Source of the DNA: Bacillota bacterium
GTDB lineage: Bacteria > Bacillota > Clostridia > Christensenellales > CAG-138
Length of the DNA stretch: 50,810 nt
Assembly (NCBI GenBank): GCA_023390655.1
Contig: JAEWCL010000011.1
Location: 1-50,810, forward strand
Direction of reading: 5' to 3'
Shown here one piece after another: positions 9,365 through 16,753 of the stretch. The position numbers and the translations under genes are program-made. Each line of letters starts with the position of its first letter. Position 1 is the stretch's first letter. The notes under the pieces are model-generated. The model did not search any database. It was given only the letters and a program-made list of their open reading frames with translations, and had not been told where the DNA came from.

Positions 9365-9964
9365 TTACAGTCCGCGGATGCGGACTTCAACCACCCGGCC
9401 GATAATCTGTACATCCCCGCTTGCAATCACCATAGGATCGTAATTGGGATTAGCGGGGTAGAGGATCAGCTGGTTGCGCACCCATTTGACGTGACGCAGC
9501 ACCACTTCATCGTTGATGCGCACAACGGCAATCTGTCCGTTTTCCACCCTGGGCTGCAGGCGAACGAGTACGAGCGCGCCTTCGACGATATGCGCGTCCG
9601 TCATACAGTCGCCTTCGACTTCCATAAAGAAGAACTCGCCGTTTTGCACATCGGTGGCGGGTACGCTGATGTGCTCTTCCACGTTTTCTTCCGCCAATAT
9701 GGGCAACCCTGCATGTACCCGGCCTACTACGGGCAGATCGACCATATGGAACGCAAACGGCGCAGAGGGGGACGCCGCGTCCCTGCCCAACAAATAATCC
9801 GTGCTAACGGAAAAAAGATCGGCAAGGCGCAATAACATTTCCTGTGGCAAGGAAGCGCGTCCGGTTTCATATTTACAGATTGCAGCTTTTTGTACACCGA
9901 GAAAGTTGCCCAGCATATCCTGCGTATAGCCGTTTTGCAGGCGCAAATCCTTGATACGGTTCAT
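9365..9964 (-). CDS. XRE-S24 (CI/LexA-like) repressor with altered catalytic dyad
   Basis: 199 residues: an N-terminal Cro/CI helix-turn-helix (about 5-58, YTQDMLGNFLGVQKAAICKYE) joined to an S24 LexA-type C-terminal domain (about 75-195). The A85-G86 cleavage bond is present in VHAGLPIL. The nucleophile serine of the usual GDSM is a cysteine (GDCM, C120). The general-base lysine position (VTVKRL in LexA) reads VVLRHV, so it is arginine R157; K160 lies three residues on. The DNA confirms both codons. Self-cleavage may therefore be lost or altered. Divergent from a 63-residue membrane protein across a 300-base region with mirror-image operators. Shine-Dalgarno AGGTGA before ATG 9964. Likely autoregulated. 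Confidence 0.9.
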   Translation of the reverse strand: MNRIKDLRLQNGYTQDMLGNFLGVQKAAICKYETGRASLPQEMLLRLADLFSVSTDYLLGRDAASPSAPFAFHMVDLPVVGRVHAGLPILAEENVEEHISVPATDVQNGEFFFMEVEGDCMTDAHIVEGALVLVRLQPRVENGQIAVVRINDEVVLRHVKWVRNQLILYPANPNYDPMVIASGDVQIIGRVVEVRIRGL

Positions 9965-10004
9965 TGGTTCACCTGCTTTCAGAAGCGTTCTATTCCGTAT
10001 TCCT

Positions 10005-10034
10005 ATTGTATCCTATTTGGAAACGTGAATGCAA
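10005..10034 (-). promoter_or_regulatory. Promoter of the XRE-S24 gene with operator O1 in its spacer
   Basis: On the minus strand: -35 TTGCAT (10034-10029), an 18-base spacer, and -10 TACAAT (10010-10005). The 17-mer GTTTCCAAATAGGATAC (10024-10008) fills the spacer. The identical 17-mer occurs in the divergent promoter at 10084-10100. Confidence 0.65.
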
Positions 10035-10077
10035 GCGATTTCCGCATACGCATACTTAAATTCTTCCAAATTTGCAC

Positions 10078-10106
10078 TTGACGGTTTCCAAATAGGATAC
10101 TATAAT
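10078..10106 (+). promoter_or_regulatory. Promoter of the small membrane protein gene with operator O2
   Basis: TTGACG (10078-10083), 17-base spacer, TATAAT (10101-10106): near-consensus sigma-A. The whole spacer is GTTTCCAAATAGGATAC, an exact inverted copy of the operator in the divergent promoter. A repressor bound here would block RNA polymerase. Confidence 0.75.
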
Positions 10107-10228
10107 AAAACTACAGCCGATAACGGGCGCTGTAAGGAAACTGTCGCCGGAAAAGTTGCGAAATCAAAGGTGCTTTTTCAGCGGACATCTGCTTCTTTAC
10201 AGTATGCACGTTTTTTATTTCGAAACAT

Positions 10229-10245
10229 GTTTCCAAAATGGAAAC
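10229..10245. promoter_or_regulatory. Palindromic operator-like site O3
   Basis: GTTTCCA-AAA-TGGAAAC, a perfect 7-3-7 palindrome. It is built from the same GTTTCCA half as O1 and O2 and lies just before the GAGGAGG ribosome site of the small membrane gene. It could be a roadblock operator or an mRNA hairpin. Confidence 0.6.
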
Positions 10246-10264
10246 ACAGATGAGGAGGATTTTT

Positions 10265-10456
10265 ATGGCCGGCATTCTGTTGTGTTTTGTGCTTCCGGGA
10301 ATTTTGATCGGTATGCTGCTGGGACAGGGGATGGAAGCGGCAAAGAAAAGGGCGCGCCTTTTGGAGAAAAAGCGTGCCCGTGAAGAGCGCCGTCAATTGT
10401 TTATTCATGATATGCACAGCGACGCTTATTGTATGCTGCCAAAACACGCGGCATAA
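10265..10456 (+). CDS. Small single-pass membrane protein (63 aa), repressor-controlled
   Basis: 63 residues. One hydrophobic helix at positions 3-20 (ILLCFVLPGILIGMLLG) is followed by a strongly basic/charged helix (AAKKRARLLEKKRAREERR) and a short tail with one Cys. I do not recognise a family. Architecture (membrane anchor plus charged coil) and control by a CI/LexA-like repressor recall SOS-induced small division inhibitors such as YneA/SosA. It lacks a LysM domain, so this is analogy only. Start ATG at 10265 behind GAGGAGG; an upstream in-frame ATG at 10238 falls inside operator O3. It ends one base before the convergent lipoprotein gene stop. Confidence 0.65.
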   Translation: MAGILLCFVLPGILIGMLLGQGMEAAKKRARLLEKKRAREERRQLFIHDMHSDAYCMLPKHAA

Positions 10457-10457
10457 G

Positions 10458-11447
10458 TTACCGCATAGCTTTTTCGGCGATGCTGTTATCCACCAGTTCT
10501 GCAAACGGGATCTTCGCCTTTAACTCGCCTGCGGAGTCTATAATGGTGAGCATCCGTTCAAAATCCTTTTCTTCCATCGTAGGCTCAGATTTCCAGGAGT
10601 CGGTTTCCCGGTAGTTGTGCGCGACGGAAATGAGCACTTCCAGGCTAGCGTCCGGGAAGAACGGCTGGATCGCCTTCGCCACTTCTTCGTCCGTTGCGGT
10701 CATGACCCATTTCTGGGCTTTATAAATGGCGCGGAGAAAGCTTTCCACAAATGCGGGATCGTTTTTAAGCATCTGCTTGCTCACCATGTATGTGGTATAG
10801 GGTACTTCACCTGAAGCTTCACCGACACTTGCGACAATATGCCCTTTTCCGGCAAGCGTGAATGTAGATGCAACGGGCTCAAACAATGTGACATAATCGC
10901 CTGTGCCGCCTTCAAACGCGCCGCCCATGAGGTTGAACTGGATATTGTCTATCACGGTCACATTGGTTCCGGGGGTAAGGCCATGCTCTTTGAGTACATA
11001 AAGGAATGTCATCAGCGGCATTCCACCTTTTCTGCCGCCGATAATGGTCTTGCCCTTAAGCGTTTCCCATTGGAAATCAGGTTCTGCCGTACGTCCAACG
11101 AGGAAGGAGCCATCGCGCTTTGTAACCTGGCCAACGATGATGGGATGATCTTCCTTGCCTTCGTTGTACACATATACGCCGGTTTCCGGCCCCATTAACC
11201 CGATATCCGCCTGGCCGGATAGGAGCGCCGTCATCGTCTTGTCAGAGCCGCCGCCGGTGGTAATCTCTACTTCCAGCCCCTCTTCTGCAAAGTATCCGTT
11301 GGCCGCAGCCACATATTGCGGCGCATAGAATACAGAGCGCGTTACCTCATTGAGGCGTACTTTCCTGATCTGCTGTTCTTTTGCACATCCTACAAAAGCA
11401 AGGCAGATCATAGCGGTAAGCAACAGCAGAGCAACAACCCTTTTCAT
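10458..11447 (-). CDS. ABC transporter substrate-binding lipoprotein (NMT1/SsuA-like), orphan
   Basis: 329 residues. A lipoprotein signal peptide is visible (basic MKR, hydrophobic stretch, lipobox FVGC with Cys21 acylated). The mature part is a type II periplasmic-binding fold of the nitrate/sulfonate/taurine/thiamine-precursor group: SVFYAPQYVAAANGYFAEEGLEVE at the start, then TALLSGQADIGLMGPE and FEPVAS. No permease or ATPase gene lies beside it; the upstream neighbour is bioY behind its own terminator. The ligand is unknown. Shine-Dalgarno GGAGGTGG before ATG 11447. Confidence 0.88.
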   Translation of the reverse strand: MKRVVALLLLTAMICLAFVGCAKEQQIRKVRLNEVTRSVFYAPQYVAAANGYFAEEGLEVEITTGGGSDKTMTALLSGQADIGLMGPETGVYVYNEGKEDHPIIVGQVTKRDGSFLVGRTAEPDFQWETLKGKTIIGGRKGGMPLMTFLYVLKEHGLTPGTNVTVIDNIQFNLMGGAFEGGTGDYVTLFEPVASTFTLAGKGHIVASVGEASGEVPYTTYMVSKQMLKNDPAFVESFLRAIYKAQKWVMTATDEEVAKAIQPFFPDASLEVLISVAHNYRETDSWKSEPTMEEKDFERMLTIIDSAGELKAKIPFAELVDNSIAEKAMR

Positions 11448-11594
11448 GCAAAGCCACCTCCATAATTGTCAAACTCGACTATGGATATGGTATGCCGCAT
11501 GAACTTTTTTCGTGAGGGAATTGGACTGAAATGCGCGTGTTTGGCGCAATGGATGAAAGGAACTGTGTGAATTTTTGATGCTCCGCTAAGATGT

Positions 11595-11628
11595 AAAAAA
11601 AGCTTCGCGCAGCAGCGTTGCGCGAAGC
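11595..11628 (-). terminator. Terminator of bioY
   Basis: 10-bp stem GCTTCGCGCA/TGCGCGAAGC (11602-11611 and 11619-11628). Read on the minus strand it is followed by T7. It sits 40 bases past the bioY stop and separates bioY from the lipoprotein gene. Confidence 0.8.
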
Positions 11629-11669
11629 AAAGAAAATGCGGGAAAGAGTTTGATACCGGCAAAGCCGTT

Positions 11670-12230
11670 CTAAGCGTGAAACAGCTGCGGCGCTCGTTTT
11701 TTCAGCTGTGTGCCCAATATCGTCGCCAGCAGCAATTTTATGAGGTCAAGCGGCAGGAAAATATAAACAAGATAAACTGCGCGTGACATTGCAAGAGGCT
11801 TTGCAAGGTATATGGAGGAGATCAGCGCCATGTAGGAAACCCCGATCAATTGAACCAGAAGGATAATCCCAAAGCCAAGCAATGCAAACATCCAGTTCTT
11901 CCCGCGGTAAAGTGTGCGGGAAGCTGCAATGTTCATGAGAGGCGCTGCGAGCAGGAATGCAAGCAAATATCCGAATGTCGGATCAAAGATATAACCAAGT
12001 CCGCCCCCATTTGCAAACACGGGTACGCCGATGAGTCCGATCATGATATAAATGAGCTGGGAAAAGAAGGCGGCGGAAGGCGGCAAAAGGATGCCTGCAA
12101 GGTATACAAAGGCCGTTTGCAGCGTCATGGGGACCGGATAGGGAGGTATGGGAAATTTCATAAATGCGCCCACTGCGGTCAGCGCGGCAAACATCGCAGC
12201 AAAAAGCATGGAACGTAACGGCAATTTCAT
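11670..12230 (-). CDS. bioY: BioY biotin transporter S component
   Basis: 186 residues, six hydrophobic helices. BioY is the substrate-capturing membrane subunit of biotin ECF transporters. Family motifs: FPIPPYPVPMTLQTAFVYLAG (about 26-46), GLIGVPVFANGGGLGYIFDPTFGYLLAF. No ECF ATPase/T subunit lies nearby, as usual when a shared module elsewhere is used. Start ATG 12230 behind AAGGGG. A BirA-type operator lies directly upstream, which supports biotin as the substrate. Confidence 0.93.
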   Translation of the reverse strand: MKLPLRSMLFAAMFAALTAVGAFMKFPIPPYPVPMTLQTAFVYLAGILLPPSAAFFSQLIYIMIGLIGVPVFANGGGLGYIFDPTFGYLLAFLLAAPLMNIAASRTLYRGKNWMFALLGFGIILLVQLIGVSYMALISSIYLAKPLAMSRAVYLVYIFLPLDLIKLLLATILGTQLKKRAPQLFHA

Positions 12231-12246
12231 TACAGAGCACCCCTTA

Positions 12247-12278
12247 ATGTCAACTATTGATTTGTGATCAGTTTACAA
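12247..12278 (-). promoter_or_regulatory. BirA-like biotin operator
   Basis: Read on the minus strand: TTGTAAACT, 14 bases, AGTTGACAT. This is an inverted repeat close to the BirA consensus (TTGTAAACC ... GGTTTACAA). It lies 17 bases before the bioY start, so biotin-loaded BirA would repress bioY. Confidence 0.65.
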
Positions 12279-12416
12279 TACGGCTGAGGTTTTGGCAAGA
12301 GGAAAAGGTGTTCGTAATTTTGTATGTTACAGATTACAGAATTTGCGGTAGAATAGTAGAGGATGCGCGCTAGGTTATGCGCGTATTGATAGAATGCTGT
12401 AAGGAAGGTAAAGAAG

Positions 12417-13316
12417 TTGCTTCAATTCCAACCCCTCCGTCTTGATGACAAACCCATTATTGACGCCTATTTAAAGCCGCACGGATTTGAGTGCTCAGAG
12501 CTTACATTTACAAATTTTATTATCTGGGGCCAGGATGGGAAAATACAATGGGCGCAAGAAAACGATGTGCTCTATATCCGGCTGCAGTTTGCAAAAAAAC
12601 AGCATCCATTTATGTTCCCGCCAATTCCCAAGGATTTTTCTAATGATTATGGCATTGCGCTGCAGACCGCCTATGATTATTTTAACGCTATCGGCGTTGC
12701 GCCGCGGTTCCGTTCCGTAAACGGGCGCTTTGTGGAACTGTTTCAAACTCATGCGCCGTTGTTTTCGCTTATTCCCGACCGCAATACGTTTGATTATGTC
12801 TATCTTGCGGAGGACCTCATTACCCTCAAGGGCCGCAAATATCACGCAAAGCGCAACCATATCAATCAATTTACCTCGCAGTATCAGTTTACATATGCGC
12901 CTTTGACGCCGGAACGGACAAAAGAATGTATGGAATTGTACATGAGTTGGCTGCAGGAGAAGGATATCAACGAGCCAGGAATCCTAGGCGAGATGAAAGC
13001 AATCTCTTTTCTTCTGCCCAACATGGAGGCGCTTGGGGTGAAAGGCGGCTGCATTTATGTAGGCGAAAAGCTTGTTGCGTTTTCTCTGGGGGAACGTGTG
13101 AAGGAAGATGCCGCCGTGATCCATATTGAAAAGGCCGATGCATCCTATACAGGGCTTTATGCTATTATCAATCAGCAGTTTGCAGAGCATGCCTGGTCAG
13201 ACGTCACCTATATCAACCGCGAGGAAGATATGGGAATTCCGGGCATGCGCAAAGCAAAGCTATCCTATCAGCCGGTCAAACTGATTGAAAAATATGACGC
13301 TGTACTCCGTCCTTAA
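12417..13316 (+). CDS. DUF2156 (LPG synthase C-terminal-like) protein
   Basis: 299 residues of the DUF2156 family, a double-GNAT fold related to the catalytic domain of lysyl-phosphatidylglycerol synthase. Visible: LTFTNFIIW, KGRKYHAKRNHINQF (substrate-loop region), GGCIYVGEKLVAFSLGE and TYINREEDMGIPGMRKAKLSYQP near the end. It lacks the membrane domain of MprF, so it is a soluble enzyme of unknown substrate. TTG start at 12417, supported by AAGGAAGG nine bases upstream. No ATG gives the full conserved N-terminus. Confidence 0.88.
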   Translation: MLQFQPLRLDDKPIIDAYLKPHGFECSELTFTNFIIWGQDGKIQWAQENDVLYIRLQFAKKQHPFMFPPIPKDFSNDYGIALQTAYDYFNAIGVAPRFRSVNGRFVELFQTHAPLFSLIPDRNTFDYVYLAEDLITLKGRKYHAKRNHINQFTSQYQFTYAPLTPERTKECMELYMSWLQEKDINEPGILGEMKAISFLLPNMEALGVKGGCIYVGEKLVAFSLGERVKEDAAVIHIEKADASYTGLYAIINQQFAEHAWSDVTYINREEDMGIPGMRKAKLSYQPVKLIEKYDAVLRP

Positions 13317-13380
13317 GCCTGTTGTGTCCGCAGTGTGAACATGCTGGAACTTCTTGCATGCACCTTTCTGGACGGGCGAT

Positions 13381-13408
13381 AAAGGCCTTGACGCACCATG
13401 GCCTTTTG
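13381..13408 (+). terminator. Terminator after DUF2156 gene
   Basis: AAAGGCC (13381-13387) pairs GGCCTTT (13400-13406) with a 12-base loop and a short T-run. Confidence 0.5.
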
Positions 13409-13452
13409 CTATACACTTAGTCTGCAAACATATGTAAAGGAAGGTAAGAAGA

Positions 13453-13776
13453 ATGCCTCAGGAAGCTGCCAGTTTTTTCCAAAGCCCCACTTTATTGATG
13501 ATCGTACTCGTGGTTGTCATGTTCGCCGTGATGATCATTCCGCAGCGCAGGCGCGATAAAAAAGTAAAGGACATGCTCAACGCCTTAAAGCCGGGCGATC
13601 GCGTCCGCACCATTGGCGGTATCTATGGCACGATCGGCGCCATCAAGGATGACGTGGTGACCCTGGTCGTCGGGCCGGATAAAGTCCGTCTGGTGTTTGC
13701 CCGCGGTGCAATTTCCACGGTGGAGAATGTTGCGGCGGAAAATACCATGTCCGAAGAAGTTAAAGAAGTAAAGTAA
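13453..13776 (+). CDS. yajC: YajC, preprotein translocase accessory subunit
   Basis: 107 residues. One N-terminal membrane helix (LLMIVLVVVMFAVMIIPQRRRDKK) is followed by a small cytoplasmic domain with LKPGDRVRTIGGIYGTIGAIKDDVVTL, the YajC signature. It associates with SecDF at the Sec translocon; secDF is not in this window. Shine-Dalgarno AAGGAAGG before ATG 13453. It has its own strong terminator. Confidence 0.95.
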   Translation: MPQEAASFFQSPTLLMIVLVVVMFAVMIIPQRRRDKKVKDMLNALKPGDRVRTIGGIYGTIGAIKDDVVTLVVGPDKVRLVFARGAISTVENVAAENTMSEEVKEVK

Positions 13777-13794
13777 TTATTTCATCGTCCATTA

Positions 13795-13832
13795 CATACC
13801 GGCAGCGCAATGTTGCCGGTATGTTTTTTTTT
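13795..13832 (+). terminator. Terminator of yajC
   Basis: 10-bp stem CATACCGGCA/TGCCGGTATG (13795-13804, 13814-13823) followed by T9. Confidence 0.88.
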
Positions 13833-13876
13833 ATTGCCGCATAGGTATTGCCATAGGATATGAGGGGGAATACCAT

Positions 13877-14290
13877 ATGAGGACAAAACGCAGAAAAAAA
13901 AAGCCGGAGAGGCGTACCGGAATGCTTTTGGGCGTGATTAAGGCGGCATTGCTAGGATGCGTTGTGACCATTATCGCCATATTGCTGTTTGCGCTGCTGC
14001 TCAAAATTGAACTGGTAGGCGAAGGTGCAATCCCTGTGGCAACTAGCATAATCAAAGCGCTTTGCGCCGCGTTTGCAGGTTTGCTCGCCGCGCGCAGCGC
14101 CCAAGGACGGGGATGGGTTTGGGGCGGCATTGGCGGCGCTGCCTACGTATTGCTGGCGTTTGCAGCGTTCTCCCTGGTGGAAAAGACAATGGCGTTTACA
14201 CTCGGCCTTCTGGCCGATATGCTGATGGGCTTTGTTGCAGGGATTGCCGGAAGCCTCGTGTTGCAGCTGAAAAAATCCGCATCAGGATGA
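13877..14290 (+). CDS. TIGR04086-type four-helix membrane protein
   Basis: 137 residues. A basic N-terminus (MRTKRRKKKPERR) precedes four hydrophobic segments (about 20-42, 50-68, 75-96, 103-128) containing small-residue-rich turns such as GRGWVWGGIGGAAYVLLAF. This matches the TIGR04086 family of Firmicutes membrane proteins, commonly near yajC. Function unknown. Start ATG 13877 behind GAGGGGGA. Confidence 0.78.
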   Translation: MRTKRRKKKPERRTGMLLGVIKAALLGCVVTIIAILLFALLLKIELVGEGAIPVATSIIKALCAAFAGLLAARSAQGRGWVWGGIGGAAYVLLAFAAFSLVEKTMAFTLGLLADMLMGFVAGIAGSLVLQLKKSASG

Positions 14291-14307
14291 TGGAAATTTT
14301 GTTGCGC

Positions 14308-14336
14308 TTGTCAATTGAGCGCTAAAAGCGTATAAT
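14308..14336 (+). promoter_or_regulatory. Sigma-A promoter of the RNase J gene
   Basis: TTGTCA (14308-14313), 17 bases, TATAAT (14331-14336). It creates a leader of about 150 bases before the TTG start. The leader holds two clear hairpins: GCCTGTC/GACAGGC (14408-14414, 14422-14428) and GGCAAGC/GCTTGCC (14437-14443, 14457-14463). Confidence 0.8.
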
Positions 14337-14495
14337 AACACAAGTTGTCAGCGAAAGAGTTCGGGAGACGGCCGCAAGAGAAGATACCAAAGCGCCCGAT
14401 TTTGGCTGCCTGTCAGCACAGGACAGGCGTCCATAGGGCAAGCTTCGGGATTGTGCGCTTGCCATAGTCCCCAAAGAAAAAGGAGAGTTGTTTTT

Positions 14496-16154
14496 TTGGC
14501 CTCAAAACTAAAGATTATTCCGCTTGGCGGCGTGGCAGAGATCGGCAAGAACATGACCTTAATCGAATACGGGAAGGATATTGTCGTGGTCGATTGCGGG
14601 CTTATCTTCCCCGATGAAGAAATGCTTGGCATTGATCTTGTAATCCCTGACATGACATATCTGGAAAAGAATAGTGACAAGCTACGCGGGTTTTTGATTA
14701 CCCACGGGCATGAAGACCACATCGGCGCGCTGCCGTTTGCGCTGCAGAAATTTGCCGATGTACCGATTTACGGTACAAAGTTGACCGTTGCGCTCATTGA
14801 ACATAAACTGGACGAGCATAAGCTCGGCAAGGAAATGCTGCACTGTGTGAACCCTGGCGATACGCTGCGGTTGGGCTGTTTCCAAATAGAGTTTATCAAG
14901 ACTTGCCATTCGATTGCCGGCGCGGTAGCGCTTGCAGTGACAACACCGATTGGTACAGTTATCCATACGGGCGACTTTAAGGTGGACTTTACGCCGATTG
15001 ACGGCGAACCCATGAACATTGCGCGGTTTGCCCACTACGGTTCAAAAGGCGTGCTTGCGCTGATGTCGGACAGCACGAACGTGGAACGGCCGGGACATAC
15101 GCAGTCTGAACGGGAAATCGGCAAGACGTTCGAGCATTACTTTGATATGGCGGAAGGCCGGGTCATTGTCGCCTCGTTTGCGTCTAATATTTACCGCATT
15201 CAGCAGGTGGCCGACGTTGCTATTGCCCATGGCCGCGTGATCTGTTTCCAGGGCCGCAGCATGGTGAACATCGCACAGACGGCGATTGAGCTTGGCTATC
15301 TCAACATTCCGCAGGAAAGCATTGTTGAGGTGGAAAAGCTGCGCAAATACCGCGATGAGCAGGTATGCGTCATCACTACCGGCAGCCAGGGAGAACCCAT
15401 GAGCGGGCTTTTCCGTATGGCGAACTCCTCGCACAAGCTCAATATCGGCAAGGGCGATACCGTCATCATTTCCGCCTCGGCCATTCCCGGCAATGAACGC
15501 GGGGTAGCGCGCGTCATCAACCAGCTGTTCCAAAAAGGCGCGATGGTCGTTTACGACCAGATGGCGGATGTCCACGTTTCCGGGCACGCCTGCCGGGAAG
15601 AGCTGCGTCTGATGCTCAACCTGACAAAGCCCAAGTATTTTATCCCTGTGCACGGCGAATACCGGCACCTTTATATGCACAGCCAGCTTGCGCAGGAAAT
15701 GGGCGTGAACCCTGAGAACGTGTTTGTGACGGACATTGGCGATGTGGTGGAGCTTACTGTAAACGCCGGAAAAATCAACGGCAGCGTGCCCGCGGGCAGC
15801 GTCATGGTAGACGGCCTTGGCATAGGCGATATCGGCAATGTCGTTCTCAAGGATCGGCGTCTTTTGTCCCAGGACGGTCTGGTGGCAATCGTTATTGCGC
15901 TGCAGAAGAAGACAGGCAAGCTGCTGGCAGGCCCAGACCTGATCTCCCGCGGCTTTGTCTATGTGCGCGAGTCCGAGGATTTGATCAACGAAGCGTGCGA
16001 CATTCTGCGCTCGCAGGCTGCGTCGTTTGAAAGCCATCACCAATCCGATTGGGCGAATATTAAAAACGGGATGCGCAACAGCCTGCGCGAATATCTTTAC
16101 AACAAAACAAAGCGCAATCCGGTCATCCTGCCCATTATTGTGGAAATACCGTAG
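14496..16154 (+). CDS. rnj: Ribonuclease J
   Basis: 552 residues, standard RNase J length. Metallo-beta-lactamase/beta-CASP exo- and endonuclease that matures and degrades RNA in Firmicutes. Metal motif THGHEDHIGALP (69-80) gives H70, H72, D74 and H75. SCHSIAGAVA-type, HTGDFK and DSTN segments are typical, as are GSQGEPMSGLFRM and HVSGHA of the beta-CASP part and the C-terminal domain. TTG start at 14496 behind AGGAG. The ATG at 14451 lies upstream of that site and would add 15 unconserved residues. One RNase J copy is in the window, so J1 or J2 cannot be assigned. Confidence 0.96.
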   Translation: MASKLKIIPLGGVAEIGKNMTLIEYGKDIVVVDCGLIFPDEEMLGIDLVIPDMTYLEKNSDKLRGFLITHGHEDHIGALPFALQKFADVPIYGTKLTVALIEHKLDEHKLGKEMLHCVNPGDTLRLGCFQIEFIKTCHSIAGAVALAVTTPIGTVIHTGDFKVDFTPIDGEPMNIARFAHYGSKGVLALMSDSTNVERPGHTQSEREIGKTFEHYFDMAEGRVIVASFASNIYRIQQVADVAIAHGRVICFQGRSMVNIAQTAIELGYLNIPQESIVEVEKLRKYRDEQVCVITTGSQGEPMSGLFRMANSSHKLNIGKGDTVIISASAIPGNERGVARVINQLFQKGAMVVYDQMADVHVSGHACREELRLMLNLTKPKYFIPVHGEYRHLYMHSQLAQEMGVNPENVFVTDIGDVVELTVNAGKINGSVPAGSVMVDGLGIGDIGNVVLKDRRLLSQDGLVAIVIALQKKTGKLLAGPDLISRGFVYVRESEDLINEACDILRSQAASFESHHQSDWANIKNGMRNSLREYLYNKTKRNPVILPIIVEIP

Positions 16155-16168
16155 GTTATTAGAAACAG

Positions 16169-16197
16169 AGGCGCTGCGTTTGCAGCGCCTATTGTTT
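16169..16197 (+). terminator. Terminator of the RNase J gene
   Basis: 9-bp stem AGGCGCTGC/GCAGCGCCT with GTTT loop, followed by ATTGTTTT. Confidence 0.8.
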
Positions 16198-16215
16198 TAA
16201 AAGAGGAGTATCGTA

Positions 16216-16557
16216 ATGATAATGGAAGCGGCCCACGAGCTGGCGCAGGCATTAAAGGCCAGCGAAGAGTATATTGCCTATCGCAATGCGCGGGAAACAG
16301 CGCTTCAGAACGACAGTATCCGCAATTTCTATAAGGAGTACCGCCGCCTGCAGATGCAGGCGGAAGCCGATGCGGTTGCGGGCAGGCAATCGCCCCAAAC
16401 GCTGGAGCGTCTGCGGCATGTGGGAGAACTGTTGCAGTTTGAACCGGATGCCGCGGAGTTCTTGCTTGCCGAATACCGTCTGAACCAAGTCCTGGGGAAA
16501 ATCTACAGGCTGCTTGCAGAAGCTGTAGAAGCGGATTTGAGCGTACTGGACGGGTAA
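16216..16557 (+). CDS. YlbF family regulator (no Cys cluster)
   Basis: 113 residues, mainly helical, of the YlbF/YmcA (Com_YlbF) family. In Bacillus these proteins form the Y-complex that steers RNase Y and affects sporulation and competence. Its position just after RNase J fits an RNA-decay role. The C-terminal cysteines that bind an iron-sulfur cluster in the Y-complex are absent here; the paralog at 48657-49046 has them. Shine-Dalgarno GAGGAG before ATG 16216. Confidence 0.82.
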   Translation: MIMEAAHELAQALKASEEYIAYRNARETALQNDSIRNFYKEYRRLQMQAEADAVAGRQSPQTLERLRHVGELLQFEPDAAEFLLAEYRLNQVLGKIYRLLAEAVEADLSVLDG

Positions 16558-16589
16558 CAGGCGCGCCGTACGCCTCCCGTAAGCGTATT

Positions 16590-16605
16590 TTCTATGGTAT
16601 AATAG
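16590..16605 (+). promoter_or_regulatory. Extended -10 promoter, copy 1
   Basis: TTCTATGGTATAATAG contains TGG-TATAAT, an extended -10 element. The same 16-mer recurs exactly at 16701-16716. Confidence 0.55.
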
Positions 16606-16700
16606 CTGCAAACGGCTATGATACGGCTTATTGTTATGCGCGTGCGAATTTTGACCTGTGGCCAAACGCACATGCGCGGATTATACCGTATCCGCTGCGC

Positions 16701-16716
16701 TTCTATGGTATAATAG
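16701..16716 (+). promoter_or_regulatory. Extended -10 promoter, copy 2 (mltG)
   Basis: Second exact copy of TTCTATGGTATAATAG, 38 bases before the mltG start. No -35 hexamer is evident for either copy, which is allowed for extended -10 promoters. Confidence 0.6.
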
Positions 16717-16753
16717 GAGAGGCGGTGCGCAATTGCAACAACGGAGGAAGCTT

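Noticed and set aside
11444..11662. 72-residue minus ORF between the lipoprotein gene and bioY
   Set aside because: It crosses the bioY terminator hairpin and overlaps the lipoprotein ribosome site.
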